A stretch of DNA of 64,000 bases from Lindgomyces ingoldianus (GCF_010093535.1 NW_022985196.1:573974-637973); one strand, 5' to 3'; numbered from the stretch's first letter, positions 37,120 to 48,954 are shown. Notes: generated from the letters alone by a model not told the origin. A program made the numbers and translations.

Positions 37120-38280
37120 CAGTGTGTCCAACCGTTAGTTACAGAGCCTTTTAGAGGTTGTATAGTACAGTTACAAAAAAGTTAGCTGTTACTAACTAAC
37201 TATACAAAGAAGATAACATTAGTGTACAGTTTAAATACAGTAAGTAAAGTATTATAAAGTAATTACACTAAAGCTAAAAACTATACCTAATTAGAAAGTT
37301 ATAATACCTCTTATAAAATCTATAGTTGTTAATCTTACTAGTAACAGTAATGTTATGTAACTAATTCTTCTGCAGTTAAGAAGCCTTTATTATTAACACT
37401 AATAGTTAATTTTTTTTAATTATAATAGTCTTTTTAGCCTGTAAGAAGCACTACTTGCACTTACATAAAGTTGCTAGGATTAATAGGAAATTTAAGGTAA
37501 TGTTAATTTTAAAGGTAATTCTAATGTTGTAATAAGGTAGGCGCCCCGCCTGCCAAGCCGATACTATACGACTTTCCCCACTGTACCAAAAGGTACGCAC
37601 GAGAATACTTAAGCTAAGTATTCTCGCATAGTATAATATATATATAGGTAATGCTAGGGTAAGCACTAGCACTAGCGGTTGTCTCTAGCCTAGCCTAAAC
37701 CTCTATGAGCGAGAGAAGGCCACGTGGTTGACCGTGCCGACCTCGTTACAAATGTTATAGCAGGCATTATTTAGGTGCTCCTTAGCCTAGGTATCTTGCA
37801 TATGCTTTAAAGGAGTTGCTTTACGCAAGGACAGCCTAGATAGGCTAGGTAAGGCTATACAGGCCTTCTCTAAGTGTTAAGATAAGGCATGTAAGGATAA
37901 GGCCTACAAGAATAGAGCCTGCAAGGTAGTAACACGCTAAGATAACTGCGTTATTAATTAGGATAAAAATTAGGACATTATAATAGGCAAAAGAATAAGG
38001 TAGATAGCATAGTTGCTAAATTTATTAGAAGATTACTAATAAAACAGGCACTAATAGCATTCTCTGCATTAATCTCTAAACACAAGCCTCCTAGCCCTTA
38101 GCAACCTGCCTTTAACTGCCTAAAACTACTAAAAATTCTATATAACTACTGTAAACAGTTAGTACAGCAGCCTTATGTATAGTACAGTATACTGAGTAGA
38201 TGCCCTGTACGTACGTACGTGACCAAAATCAGTGTACTGCAGTACTGTACTATCAGGTGTACTAACGGTTGGACACACTG
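37120..38280. mobile_element. Non-autonomous hAT-type DNA transposon
   Basis: The ends are perfect 20-bp terminal inverted repeats, CAGTGTGTCCAACCGTTAGT at 37120-37139 and its reverse complement at 38261-38280. They begin CAGTG, which fits the hAT consensus YARNG. The flanks carry an exact 8-bp target duplication, the size made by hAT transposases. The element is 1,161 bp and about 930 bp without the LTR inserted in it. No transposase frame remains. The left half is AT-rich and RIP-like. Subterminal AGTACAGT/ACTGTACT motifs occur near both ends, a usual transposase-binding arrangement. Confidence 0.92.
37528..37750. mobile_element. Solo LTR nested in the hAT element
   Basis: It begins TGTAATAAGG and ends CTCGTTACA, so the 5-bp ends TGTAA/TTACA are inverted and start TG and end CA. 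The 5-bp sequence AATGT flanks it on both sides (37523-37527 and 37751-37755), the target duplication of an LTR-retrotransposon. Inside are a palindrome (GAGAATACTTAAGC and its complement) and a TATATATATA stretch. CpG sites are kept. At 223 bp it fits a Ty1/copia-type LTR left after recombination, but the superfamily is inferred from size only. Confidence 0.9.
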
Positions 38281-38288
38281 ACAAAGCC
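38281..38288. repeat. 8-bp target-site duplication, right
   Basis: ACAAAGCC, the exact partner of 37112-37119. Confidence 0.9.
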
Positions 38289-39232
38289 TAAATTTCCCTA
38301 CACCTAGAGATTGGCAGAATTGACACCTTCGTACAAAAGAAAGACCCCGTGTAGTGAACCCGACGACTAGAAACTCACTTTTACCAAACTCTTACCTCAT
38401 TGCAACTCCGGCGTAGCAAAAGTGAGGATACTCTACGCTTTTATGTCCTCAAGAAGCCGCGTAGGCAGCCAGCATGATGGATTCGCGGAGTGGCTGCATT
38501 TGAAGCGCCGTGTCGAAGCAAATCTTGAGGTGTAGAAGACGGGAACGTGCATCTGCAAATCAACGGCTCCAAGCTTCAAATATCGGACAAGACATAGTAG
38601 CTCCTAGAAGAAGCCTCATTCGCTCAGCAACAATGCTTTGTCATTGTCATGACAAAAAGTAGCATTGACAGCAATGCCTTTGATGGGGAAAGTTGAAGGC
38701 AGCAGGTGCTCCTAGGAAGTGACATTTTAGCACTGACCAGCGCACCTCCCACCAAACAAGACACTAGCTGCTTGAAGATTGAAATAGTGGAGAAGGCGGG
38801 CTGAAACAATACCTACGGTGCTGGAGCTCGACGTACAACTTAGATCTCGATGTCGTCCGATAATTAACTCGTGATTACTCTATCTGGTCAACGTTCTCAG
38901 TTAGACAAAGATGGCTTCAGGAAAGGGGAGCCTTGAGTCTGAACATACAAGAGCCGAGGGGCCTGAGGGCTGACAAGTTTTGCATACAACAATTACATTT
39001 CATAATTCAAAGGATAGTGTGTATGTTTTATGTATTACAATAAGTAGAAGCAAAGGCGTTAAAACAATCCTAAGCGCTCAATGACCGTCTGTCAAATCAC
39101 AGCGAGTGTTCTCAATACCCATCTACTCTAAAGCGAAGTAGATGTCAACGCCAAGTGCTATGCTATCCATTCATATCCCATTAGAACCCTTATCTTCCGA
39201 ATATCCAACACCATCTACCATTCCGAGCCCAT
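38289..39232. other. Intergenic, no supported gene
   Basis: Short frames only. Between the transposon and the 3' end of the next minus-strand gene. Confidence 0.5.
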
Positions 39233-39778
39233 CTAGTAGTACCGAATGTATGGTCCATCACTGGGCGAGTCCCACTCAATCGTCATCGCATCGCCAGTAG
39301 GGGCAACCTCGAATCCCTTTTTCCCTGATGGACACGGGAACGAAAAGCTTCCCCATTTCTGCTGGGCGAGGCCTCCCCACTTCGACACCTCGAGCCTGCC
39401 CAATTGGACGTCACGGTAGTTTGATGGTGGTCCCCAGCCTGGGCTGCTGGCAGTTGCATACTGCGAGGAGTGGAAGGCGTCCAGTTGAGCAACGTCGGGT
39501 GTGACACTGAAGGTGCCGTCGTTGAGCTCGAAGTTGAATTCGCAGGTCTTGCCATCTGCTGCCTGGGGGAAGGAGAAGGTCATGAGGGTTGAGATGTCGT
39601 CGTTGCCGCTTTGTTGACGCTGGATCTTGCCCCGACGTACGTTGAACTCGATCTGGCCGTTGTAGCCATGGTGAATGGATATGGTTTCAGGAGTGATGTA
39701 GGGGCCTGAAACTGGAGCGGCGACTGTGGATGAAGTGAATGCTAGGATGGCAGCAGCAATGGTAGTGGCGAACTTCAT
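39233..39778 (-). CDS. Secreted But2-like protein
   Basis: 181 aa, single exon. The start is set at the internal ATG (39778) because MKFATTIAAAILAFTSSTVA is a clean signal peptide; the frame upstream of it is leader sequence. The chain has MTFSFPQAADGKTCEFNFEL, resembling the But2 C-terminal domain (PF09792) common in secreted fungal proteins, and a closing GDAMTIEWDSPSDGPYIRYY. Only two cysteines that could pair are seen. Function is unknown; some relatives are surface proteins. A TATATAAA on this strand at 39943-39950 is about 165 bp upstream. Confidence 0.8.
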   Translation of the reverse strand: MKFATTIAAAILAFTSSTVAAPVSGPYITPETISIHHGYNGQIEFNVRRGKIQRQQSGNDDISTLMTFSFPQAADGKTCEFNFELNDGTFSVTPDVAQLDAFHSSQYATASSPGWGPPSNYRDVQLGRLEVSKWGGLAQQKWGSFSFPCPSGKKGFEVAPTGDAMTIEWDSPSDGPYIRYY

Positions 39779-39942
39779 TTTGATTTTTTGGGTGTGGTTT
39801 GAAGTGAAGTTTGAGTGAATGGATTGAGGAGAGATGAATTGGAAGAGGAATAGAAACAAGAAGTAGATGGAAGAATGAGGATAATGTTCGAACTGTTGTT
39901 GCTGTTTAGATGAGGGATACACTGGAGTAGCAATAAGGCATC

Positions 39943-39950
39943 TTTATATA
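39943..39950 (-). promoter_or_regulatory. TATA-like element of the But2-like gene
   Basis: TATATAAA on the minus strand, about 165 bp before the ATG at 39778. Confidence 0.45.
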
Positions 39951-40875
39951 TACATACTTGACGGCGTTCTCGAGGCTGAGAAACATTTGCCTCTCACCAA
40001 CACCTTACACCGCCAGCTCGAGAATAGCTCACGATACCACATCGTAAAGAGGATGTGGCGTAGACACTCTCATGGGCTCTGTTCCACCGCCAAGACATAT
40101 TTCCGCTATCCACAGAACGAGAGCGGAAACAGCGGATGCCACTGTGGCGCAGGTGAGCCAACATGCGATTTTGTTCAGGCCACTGAGAAGGAACCAGTCA
40201 GAGAGAAGTGCGTAAGAAAAAGAGAAGTGGTGTTCACGCCAAGTCTGGCTGCGGATGAGGTGATGCACTTTAACGAGGCAGCTGAGAGGGCAACGACTGC
40301 CTTCCGGCCTGCTGAGCCGACTCTTCTAAAAGGCTGAGCAAGCTTCTGCCAGTTATGTAAAAGCCACCAGGTCGTGTGATAGGTCTTGTCGCTAGTTGTG
40401 GCTTCATTTTGTGGCCCATTTTAGATTCATAAATTAAATGGGGAGATTTCTGGAGGTAAGATTACGCGATTATCTCTCTCAACCTTACCAGGCAAAATGG
40501 CATTGTTGCATCTCACACAACTGTCAGTTGTTTGACATTCAGCGGTGTGTGGTGGCTTGGCCGATGAGATTGTGGAGATTGCCTGGACATACATGAGTGG
40601 CTTGTTTATGGCCGAATAAGCTAATCCAAATGTCTTGAAGGGTGCCATCGCTTCACAACGCAAATCAAATACGAGGAATTTATTTCTGATTTGAATACAG
40701 ACTCGGTGCGGAGTCGTTGGCGGACAGTGTTGGCGGATGCTATTTCTAGAGTTGATCAGCAAAGGTGCCTCTAGTCTGATCCAACTGAACTCGAATGTTG
40801 TACAGAATCCGGTCCTCTCAAACATCAATTCACCCATCCGGTAAACTCCGAGTAGATTCTTCTCAGCCGTATACG
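39951..40875. other. Intergenic, no supported gene
   Basis: Frames at 39987-40337 (plus) and 40427-40837 (minus) lack recognisable motifs. No reliable gene. Confidence 0.45.
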
Positions 40876-41675
40876 TTAGTCTGGCCCGGCGAAGATAGAG
40901 TCGATCGCGCGTTCACAAAGTTCTTTGAGCTGCTTCCGGTCAAAACCAAAATGTGTAGCAGCAAGGGAGTACTGGTAAGACAGAGGACTGGAGAAGACGC
41001 CGACGTCATCGGTCTGGAAGCTCGTAAATGGGAGATCTGCCTAAGTTTGAGACTACCGACGTACGCATAAGACCACTGGAACATCGCTGTGCCTCCACAT
41101 ACCGAAGTGATGGTTTGGGTAGCCCCCGGTTATCAGCTCAGCGTGAGCGTTACAACTCAGGCACAAGTCGAGGCCGATGTTACGCTTCTTAATGACTTCC
41201 TGAGATTCATCCTGTGCATGAATCACGTGGACGAGCCTGTCCGGCTGCCAGGAAAGTAGCGCACGCAGCTCCTGGTCAGTAGCTGAGACTTGAGTCTCCG
41301 CAAAATGTAACGTCATTTTCAATCCGGCAGCCTTCGCTCGTGTGGAGGCATTAGTGAAAATACATACGTCCCCACTTGCCGGGTCCCACATAGGTCGATG
41401 CCAATTACTCCGTCAGAGCGATATTTAGGAGCTAAGTTGACGACCTCCTCGGCTTCGGCCGAGGTGTTCCGCCGATCTATAGAGATGAGGTGTGCTTGCA
41501 TGCTACTGCTCTCTGGCTCGTTGTGCGTTTTGATTAGGCTGAGGATTGTCTTGATGTAGTCTCCCTTCGTGATATTGCGCTCTGGTACAGCTTTTGGTGT
41601 GGTGCGAAGCTCCAGATAGACCACGCCATCGGTCTAGAAGTCATGCAAGACTGCTTCAGTTAAATATCTGCTTGT
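40876..41675 (-). pseudogene. Broken adenosine deaminase-like (ADAL) gene
   Basis: The minus strand reads, in order, the ADAL/N6-methyl-AMP-deaminase family blocks DGVVYLELRTTP, SIDRRNTSAEAEEVV, GVIGIDLCG, TLHFAET, LLSWQPDRLVHVIHAQ, CLSCNAHAELITG, and TDDVGVFSSPLS after a 51-nt intron (41014-41064). It ends LCERAIDSIFAGPD. The zinc/catalytic residues in the later blocks (HFAET, DRLVHV, TDDVG) are kept. Three lesions are visible: an in-frame TAG at 41634-41636 inside a well-conserved stretch, a one-base deletion near 41385 after GIDLCG, and no trace of the N-terminal HAHL zinc-binding block upstream. It is therefore a truncated, inactive copy; a functional gene may exist elsewhere. Confidence 0.85.
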
Positions 41676-43202
41676 ACGTCAACCTTATTAGTATAATGGC
41701 ATCCTAGAGGCTGATTCTAGCTTTTAAACATACTCTATGGTGGCAAAGCTATTGCATAGCCTGTATATGTAGGACGAGAAAAGCGGGAAGAACCTGATCA
41801 CGCGTCATCAGCCGGTTGCTCCCTACAAGGCCAGGTCTCATGCATGGACGACGTGCTGAATCACGCTCTGCGTTTCACGTCGGGCGGAAGGTTTCCAAAA
41901 CATAGCTAGCTGCTTCGAGCAATGAAGAAACAAACACCAAAAGGAGATATGCAGACTGCTAGACAATATCGAAAGAAGGAGCGCAGGCAAACCCATGACA
42001 GGAAAGAGATCGGAGAATTGGAACCTGGCTTATAACACAAAACGTGCGCGTATTATGATGCACGTCAGACCCAGGCTTGCAGGCAGAGCTGGGGAATCTC
42101 AAATCTTAGAACACAAGATCAAACGGCGGTGGCGTTCCTACGTTTTAATGTCATAATCGACGTCCCTGGAGGAATGGCGATGAGGGGATCCTCCAGCTCC
42201 AGCGTCGGGTCTTGAGCACGCCTTTGCTCCCAGATATCATTGCGGCACTCTACCGGTGAGGTGAGCATGAAGCTGGAAACGGGGCACAGATTAGCATTCC
42301 GTGAAAGGGAAGTCAAAGCTCTCTTGGCGCCCGGAGGGGTGAAGAAGGGGGGCTGGAGGCCGACGATATCTCGATCTTGGGCATTCACCTGATGAAGTCG
42401 ACGTCGACGGCAGCAGCGAGGGAAAGTGTCACTTTTTGCAACGGAGGATCGACACTCCTGCGGGCCAAGAGAACAGCAGAACTGGGTACGCGATGGCTGA
42501 AGGTAAATGGTCGTGATGTTGAGGCGGCTTTCGATAGCGGTGGACGGGCCTGTGATGGGTGCAAAGCCAATTTGTCCAAGTGTAGCAGGCGCCAATCAGC
42601 GGCGGCTTCTCGAACGGGTCGCTCTTTCTAGCGCAGGTTTGCCAAAGGAGCAACAGCAGCCTGCGAGATTACGAATGGCAGGAGCGCCCTCGCAACAACT
42701 CCCCACGAACTGTGTGCCCATCACGACCACTCCTTCACTGCGAAACGGCAGCCTGCTCCCGCGTCGCCTCACCTGCACCCCGCATTGTTGCTGTTGCTGT
42801 CGCTGTCGCTGCCCTCTTGCTTTCATTGCCCGCGGCGTTGCAGACAAGCAGCCCTCCTCGCTCCGCGTCCCCAGCAACGTTACTCGGCTAACGGACCCCA
42901 AAGGCCAAGCTTCACCCAGGCCGCTCTCGTACCTCATCTCCAGCACAACCGCCGCAACACCTCCTCCCCCAGACCTGTCTTCACCCGTTGTCTCCGCCGA
43001 CTTCTTCGAGCGAGCAATTGCCGTTGCTCTGCGCGCGCCCGTCGCCTTGCCTGCTTCTTCGCTCGCACCTGACTTAGCCTCTTCTCGGTCTCCGGCCGCT
43101 GCAGCTGCGTCCCTGCGCGAGGCCCCTGGATCTTGCCTGCCTCGCCTCTCGACGCTGTCCTCCGCGACACCCTACCTTCGCCCCGACTCTTGACACTGTA
43201 CT
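41676..43202. other. Intergenic region and G-beta leader
   Basis: The part nearest the G-beta start (about 42640-43200) is C-rich with many CCGC and CTCC runs, as in fungal promoters and leaders. A minus-strand frame at 42119-42595 ends in a segment that looks somewhat protein-like (CRNDIWEQRRAQDPTLELED), but I cannot confirm it. Confidence 0.45.
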
Positions 43203-44514
43203 ATGGCCGATATGAACGCAGAATCTATCCAACAGAAAATCCAGATCGCCCGCCGTGATGCCGAGGCTCTCAAGGACAGGATAAAACGGAAGAAGGACGA
43301 GCTGGCTGACACAACCCGTACGTCGTGCTGACCCATGGGCCCCGTCCCGCATCGCAACGCAACCCTCTTTGAGCGCCCTCCGCTAACAGATTGGCTACAG
43401 TTCGCGATGTTGCGAAGCAGCGGGTCGATGCCCTCCCGCGCCTCACCATGAAGACCAAGCGCACCCTCAAGGGCCACTTGGCGAAGATCTATGCTATGCA
43501 TTGGTCAACGGACCGACGGCACCTCGTCTCTGCCTCCCAGGATGGGAAGCTCATAATCTGGGATGCATACACAACAAACAAAGTTCACGCCATTCCCCTC
43601 CGATCTTCGTGGGTCATGACCTGCGCCTATTCACCCTCAGGGAATTATGTGGCGTGCGGTGGCCTGGACAACATCTGCTCCATCTACAATCTCTCTGCAC
43701 GAGAGGGCCCGACCCGTGTTGCCCGCGAGTTGTCTGGCCACTCCGGATACCTGAGTTGCTGTCGATTCATTAGTGACAAGCGTATCCTGACCTCTTCTGG
43801 CGACATGACCTGCGTGCTTTGGGACTTGGAGACTGGTTCGAAGGTGCACGAATTTGCCGACCATCTTGGCGACGTGATGAGCTTGAGCATAAATCCGCTT
43901 GATCACAACCAATTCGTCTCCGGAGCCTGTGATGCCTTCGCCAAACTGTGGGATATTCGACAGCAGAAGTGTGTGCAGACCTTTGCAGCGCATGACTCCG
44001 ACATTAACGCCATCCAATTCTTCCCGAATGGAAACGCCTTCGGTACAGGTTCGGACGACGCATCGTGCAGGCTGTTCGATATCCGCGCCGACCGCGAGCT
44101 TCAGAGCTACACCGTGAGTTAGGCCTGATTATGAATCAATGTGATTTGCTTTTGCGGATTACTAACCCGCTTCGGTCCATAGATCCCCGAACCCGTATGT
44201 GGAATCACGTCGGTAGCTTTCTCGGTCTCTGGCAGACTGTTGTTCGCTGGTTACGATGACTTCGAGTGCAAGGTGCGTAGGGCTGGCCCACATCGGTGGA
44301 AGGGAGACTGACTCAAATATAGGTATGGGATGTACTTCGAGGAGAGCGTGTCGGGACACTGCAAGGACACGACAACCGAGTCAGCTGTCTCGGTGTAAGT
44401 AATGACGCGCTGAGTCTCTGCACTGGCTCATGGGACTCCATGGTAAGTTTGATATGCACCCTATATCATGTCACATATAGCTGACTTGGCACGCAGTTGC
44501 GCATCTGGGCATAA
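43203..44514 (+). CDS. sfaD: Heterotrimeric G-protein beta subunit (SfaD type)
   Basis: Five exons (43203-43317, 43401-44113, 44183-44272, 44323-44442, 44497-44514) encode 351 aa, the usual size. An N-terminal helix ([20 protein letters not shown]) would pair with G-gamma. Seven WD repeats follow, starting [14 protein letters not shown] and including [14 protein letters not shown] and [13 protein letters not shown]. The last exon is only 18 nt and supplies LRIWA and the stop. G-beta acts at the plasma membrane with G-alpha and G-gamma; in Aspergillus SfaD controls vegetative growth versus sporulation. The phosducin-like gene that assists its assembly is 3.5 kb downstream on the same strand. 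Confidence 0.97.
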
Positions 44515-47500
44515 TTCACGCTGCTTGGTATGTGACTACATGTGATAATGCAATCTCAACGAGGATGACTCCGTGCGCACTTCTCCTTTAATTTGTAGCC
44601 CAACTACGACAAAAAAGCCTTGTACGTTTCTCATACACCCTCTACATCCTCATATCGCTTCCCATCACACACCATCCTCTCGGCTTCTGCCTGGGTGCCA
44701 ACCAATATAATACAACTCCATTTTTGGGAATGGATACGGCCATTGTATCATCCGGTGGAACAACGCGAGGCGCTCGGAAACTTTTTTTTCTTCTCTTTTC
44801 TTTCCAAAGGCCGGGATGCGAAGTCGTTGTTCTACCATACCACTTTTCCTAAACTCTTCTTCTTTTCCGATGAAATGGAAACTTGTTTTTTCACACCGAG
44901 TTCATTATCCGGGATGGCCTTTTCTGCGTACATCTATCTGTGTGGGGTGTGTGGGGTGCTGTTTCCCGATCTGCAAATTCCATCAAATTCCTACAACTTT
45001 AGCCTCTGTGTTGTCCGTAGTGTCTGTCGCGTGTGCCTACCTCTACTCAGCGTTCCCTACTTGTTTAACTCACATCCCTTTTTTCGTTGTTTGGTCGATT
45101 AAAAGCAGATTTATCTTCTGTGCGTTTGTTGGACAGGGAGGAAGCATGGGTGCGATGTGAGGGCGAGTCGGAAGGTTGCTCTATGTTTTCGGCTTTCAAT
45201 CGACACCGGTGGTGATGGATGGTGAGGGATGTGGGTGGAGATGGATCAGACGGAAGCAGGTGGTTTACTTGGGTGAGCTTTGGAGAGGAGCGCGGTGAGC
45301 GGTTTCCTATATGCATTCCGGGTTCGTTAGTCGTGCGGGAAGCATGTGCGTGCTATCAAGCAGTGAGATACTAGTTCTGAGGTTTCTCTCCACCCCACAC
45401 CGGCTATGCTTGTATCTACTTTTCACTCTCTCAGGGTCTTTGTCATATCCGGTGCGTTTCTGGCCTGTGTCTTGTCTGTCTTTTTTCTATGTGAGGTGTG
45501 AGATGTGAAGTGTACTATGGATGAAATGGACGGGTGGGTGGACATGGCAGCTTTAGTTGTAGGTACTGTTGCTCTAGTGTTGGGATCCTTTATTATCGAC
45601 TGCCTCGAACAACTTATCGTAATAAAACTCATTTCTAAGACTACCACCGAGTGTTGGGACAAGTCACACGTGCATGCCCCGGGCACCTTGTCTCTGAGCT
45701 CCCCTTAGCCTCAGCCATGGAACATGGATGATCACTAACGCAACGCAATCTTGATCCTCGAGCCAATACCGTCGTGTAGAAGCCATGAGTTCGAAAGTCC
45801 AGCTTGTTAGTAGCAGGCTAGAAGAGAGACATATGAGTAGCTAGACAGTTAGCCAGCCACCAACGCTCCACTCCCGCGACGATAGACGAGTCGGCAGGAG
45901 TTTTCGTGTCACTTCTGCATGTTTTTTCCACGTGTCGAATCCCTGACTTCACTTGCTTTAGACGAGGGACAGGAACTAGTGAGTTCAGTTCAGCCACCGG
46001 CGTCTACAGATGTCAGATTGGGGGAGGGATGTTTGATGGTGTGAGAAATGGGTGGATGGAGAATGGAAAAGGGAGATGAGAGAATTGATGCACAAAAATT
46101 ATTGGAGCGTTAATTATTATTAACGTTGGCGGCCCCCAGCTTTCCGGAATCTCCGCCCCAAGGACGCAGACGGACGTGGAAGGAACGGTGTGGTTCGTCA
46201 ACACAAGGCAAGATAAGGTCCAAATCTCTCCTCCTAATAGTGTCAAGAAGTATAGATCTGATATCAGGATAATAAATGTAAGCGTGTTAATGCCTATGTC
46301 CTTGCCTGTCTGCTTAACGAACCGAAATCTCCGGAGGATTCGCGTAACAATAGCTTTCTGGAACGGCTAGCGAACGGTTCATCAAGGGAAGGTTCCATCG
46401 ACATTTTCATGCGGTGAGATCTGGTGCAAAACAGGGCATGGGTATGTTTCTAGCCTGCTTCCAGATGAGAGGATGGAAGGGTGAGGGTATTTTAGGATTA
46501 CGTCTGCGTATATAGGTGGCTTGTGTAGGGATATGTTTTTGGGGATTGAAATGAGGAATGCGGATTTAGGGCTCGTTTGAGAAGGGTATGTAAAGCAGAC
46601 AGCCAGTCATGGAGGGAAAGGTGTCCAGGTGTGGTTTCTGGGTTTGGACGTGTTCGGGAAGCGAGTGTAGCATGTTAGGCCAGCCCGGGGGGACACGCAT
46701 ATGTACCGCAAGTTCGTAACTTATTGAGAAAGGGGGCGGCAGTCCGTCACAAACTCACCGCCAACCACCAGCATACCAAGTAAAATTGGAGTCCATGTAC
46801 GCAAGTGCAAGCTGGAGAGCAGTTCTCAGGAGTTCCTGGGAACATTGTACGAGGCTGCAGGCAACGAGGTCCGAAGTTAGCACTTAGTTAAAAAAATGAC
46901 ACGAGAGGGATTGTATGCACGTGGCATTATATTACTCGGGTATGACTGGTCTGTGCCACTATTTTTATGATTGCAGCTGTCGTGACTTGCGAATCTGTTG
47001 CTTGGTGGCTCTGGGTCTCTCCGAGGTCTCCGGGTGCCTCCGGGCGAGGACGGTGGGTAGGGATGGGTCGAAGGGAGATTTGCAACCCGATGCACAGGAG
47101 GCTTCTAGAAGCACGTTCAGAAGCAAATTGGCGCCGGGGTGCGGCGAGCCTCGTGTGGAGAGAGGGTATGCAAGCCCCTTTCTCGAAATCTGTTGGAAAA
47201 AAAAAAAAACCGCGAGGGCATGGCATGAGTGGTCGGCCTGCATCCCTGGCAGGGTGAATTAGCGCCGTGAGGGCACGGATGAATTGCATGAAGAAGCCTG
47301 GGAGAGCGAGCTGCGAGCATGATGGAAAGGCCGCACTCCGATGCCGTCTGCCGGGCAAGCGCGCATCAGACTTTCTTTTTAGGCCACGATAGCTAGCATG
47401 CCTGGGGACGGGGACGGGGACGACCAGTTCGCGCGAGAGGAGCGTTGCAGGTCGCGTTTCAGACGGGCAGCGAGGGGCGAGCAGATGGAGTGATGATGCT

Positions 47501-47989
47501 CGCGGCCTGGCTCTGACAGCTAGGGCGCAGAGGACATGCGGACTGTGCTATGATGGACGTGTGGCTCCTTTGTTTCGCTGGTGAGGAGCCCGTTTCAGGA
47601 GTGGTGTTGCTGCTCGCCAATCTGGCTGTCGCGTGGAGGACCGCCTCAGCTCAGCCCTAGCAGAAGAGCGACGAGAGGGATTGCCCTGCAGCACGCCCAA
47701 ACACGAGGCCATTCCGAGTGCTTTTTGTCAAGCTTTCCAGCGTGCCGGCGCCCAATGGCGGCGCTGAAACAGGCCAGAAAATAGAAGTGAGGCCCCTGCA
47801 GACGAGGGAGAACATGCCAAGGCGCGTCTGAGTGGACGCAGCACAGCATCATCCTGGATTGCTGGTGAATGCTGGTTGCCGCATGCTTCCCCAACACACC
47901 TGCCCACACCACACCGACCGCGCCTGCCCGCCCAAACATACAAATACCGCCACTGCCTCCGAGCACCGAGTCCCTTTCTCTCCTTCGCC
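44515..47989. other. Long intergenic region between sfaD and phnA
   Basis: 3.5 kb, including a pyrimidine-rich 3' region of sfaD at 44600-45100. A run of 13 A occurs at about 47197-47209. No gene is supported; several frames of 60-160 codons are low-complexity. Confidence 0.5.
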
Positions 47990-48954
47990 ATGACTACCTC
48001 CCAAGCCCAAGACGAATTCAACGGGCTGTTCCGAGAAAAGGACCTAGATAAGAGACACCCCGAGGACGCTGCCCACGACTCCGACCTCTCCGACCACGAC
48101 GCTCAAGACACCGACTTCTACCCCGAGAAGCCAGATACCGACGACGAGCTCGACCTGCCCGCCGACATGCGTTCCAACTACTACCTCCCGCAGATCCGCT
48201 CCGAGGCCAACACTGGCCCCAAGGGCGTCATCGCGGACGCACATGCCTTCGAGCAGGCCAAGAAGCAGGCTCGCCGCTTCACATGGCGGAAGACCACGCC
48301 GCCCAGCTCCTTCAACGTGACCACGTACCAGGACGAGAAGGCGTCGCCCGAGGAAGACTCCGAGGAGGGCTTCATGAAGCGGTGGCGAGAGTCGAGACTG
48401 CGCGAGCTACAGAATGCTGGCCAGCGGATACGCTCGCGGACAACCAGCCCTAGCAAGCGGATATACGGAAACCTGCCGACGGTGGACGGTGATGGCTTCC
48501 TCGACGCCATTGAGCGAGTGCCGCGGGACACCGTGGTCGTCGTCTTCATCTTCGACCATATGGTATGCTGTGGACTACCGTCCCATCTTGTAACACGCTA
48601 ACCCTGTCTGGCAGTCTGATATTTCAACCATGGTCGAGGACTGCGTCCGCCAGCTTGCAAAGAAGCACAACACGACACGCTTCGTAAAGCTGCACTACGA
48701 AGATGCTGAAATGGAAGTCGCAGGCGTGCCTGCTATACTCGCATACCGAGGCGGTGACAAGTTTGCCGGCCTCGTCCCTCTGATGGAGGAGCTTCCCGAC
48801 GACTCGGAACTAAGTCCAATCAGCTTGGAAGTGTGCTTAAGGCGGTGAGTTTGAACCATGCACTAGTGCAGCCACTCCGCTGGAAGCACTCCACACAAAG
48901 TGAAACAGAACTTCAGCTGACTGGGCATTTTGCAGACACCAGATTCTATTTTAA
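47990..48954 (+). CDS. phnA: Phosducin-like protein (PhnA/PhLP1 type)
   Basis: Three exons (47990-48562, 48615-48844, 48936-48954) encode 273 aa. The N-terminal half is acidic and binds G-beta in this family (DLSDHDAQDTDFYPEKPDTD). A conserved ADMRSNYYLPQI and a thioredoxin-like C-terminal fold follow: DTVVVVFIFDHM, ARFVKLHYED-type strand, and VAGVPAILAYRGGDKFAGLV with the cis-Pro of the thioredoxin fold. The last 19-nt exon supplies the family ending RHQIL. It acts with the CCT chaperonin to assemble G-beta-gamma in the cytosol. The upstream in-frame ATG-free leader supports the start at 47990. Confidence 0.95.

Noticed and set aside
42507..43193. 228-codon plus-strand frame upstream of G-beta
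   Set aside because: Ala/Pro/Ser low complexity from a C-rich leader; the G-beta start is just downstream in a different frame.
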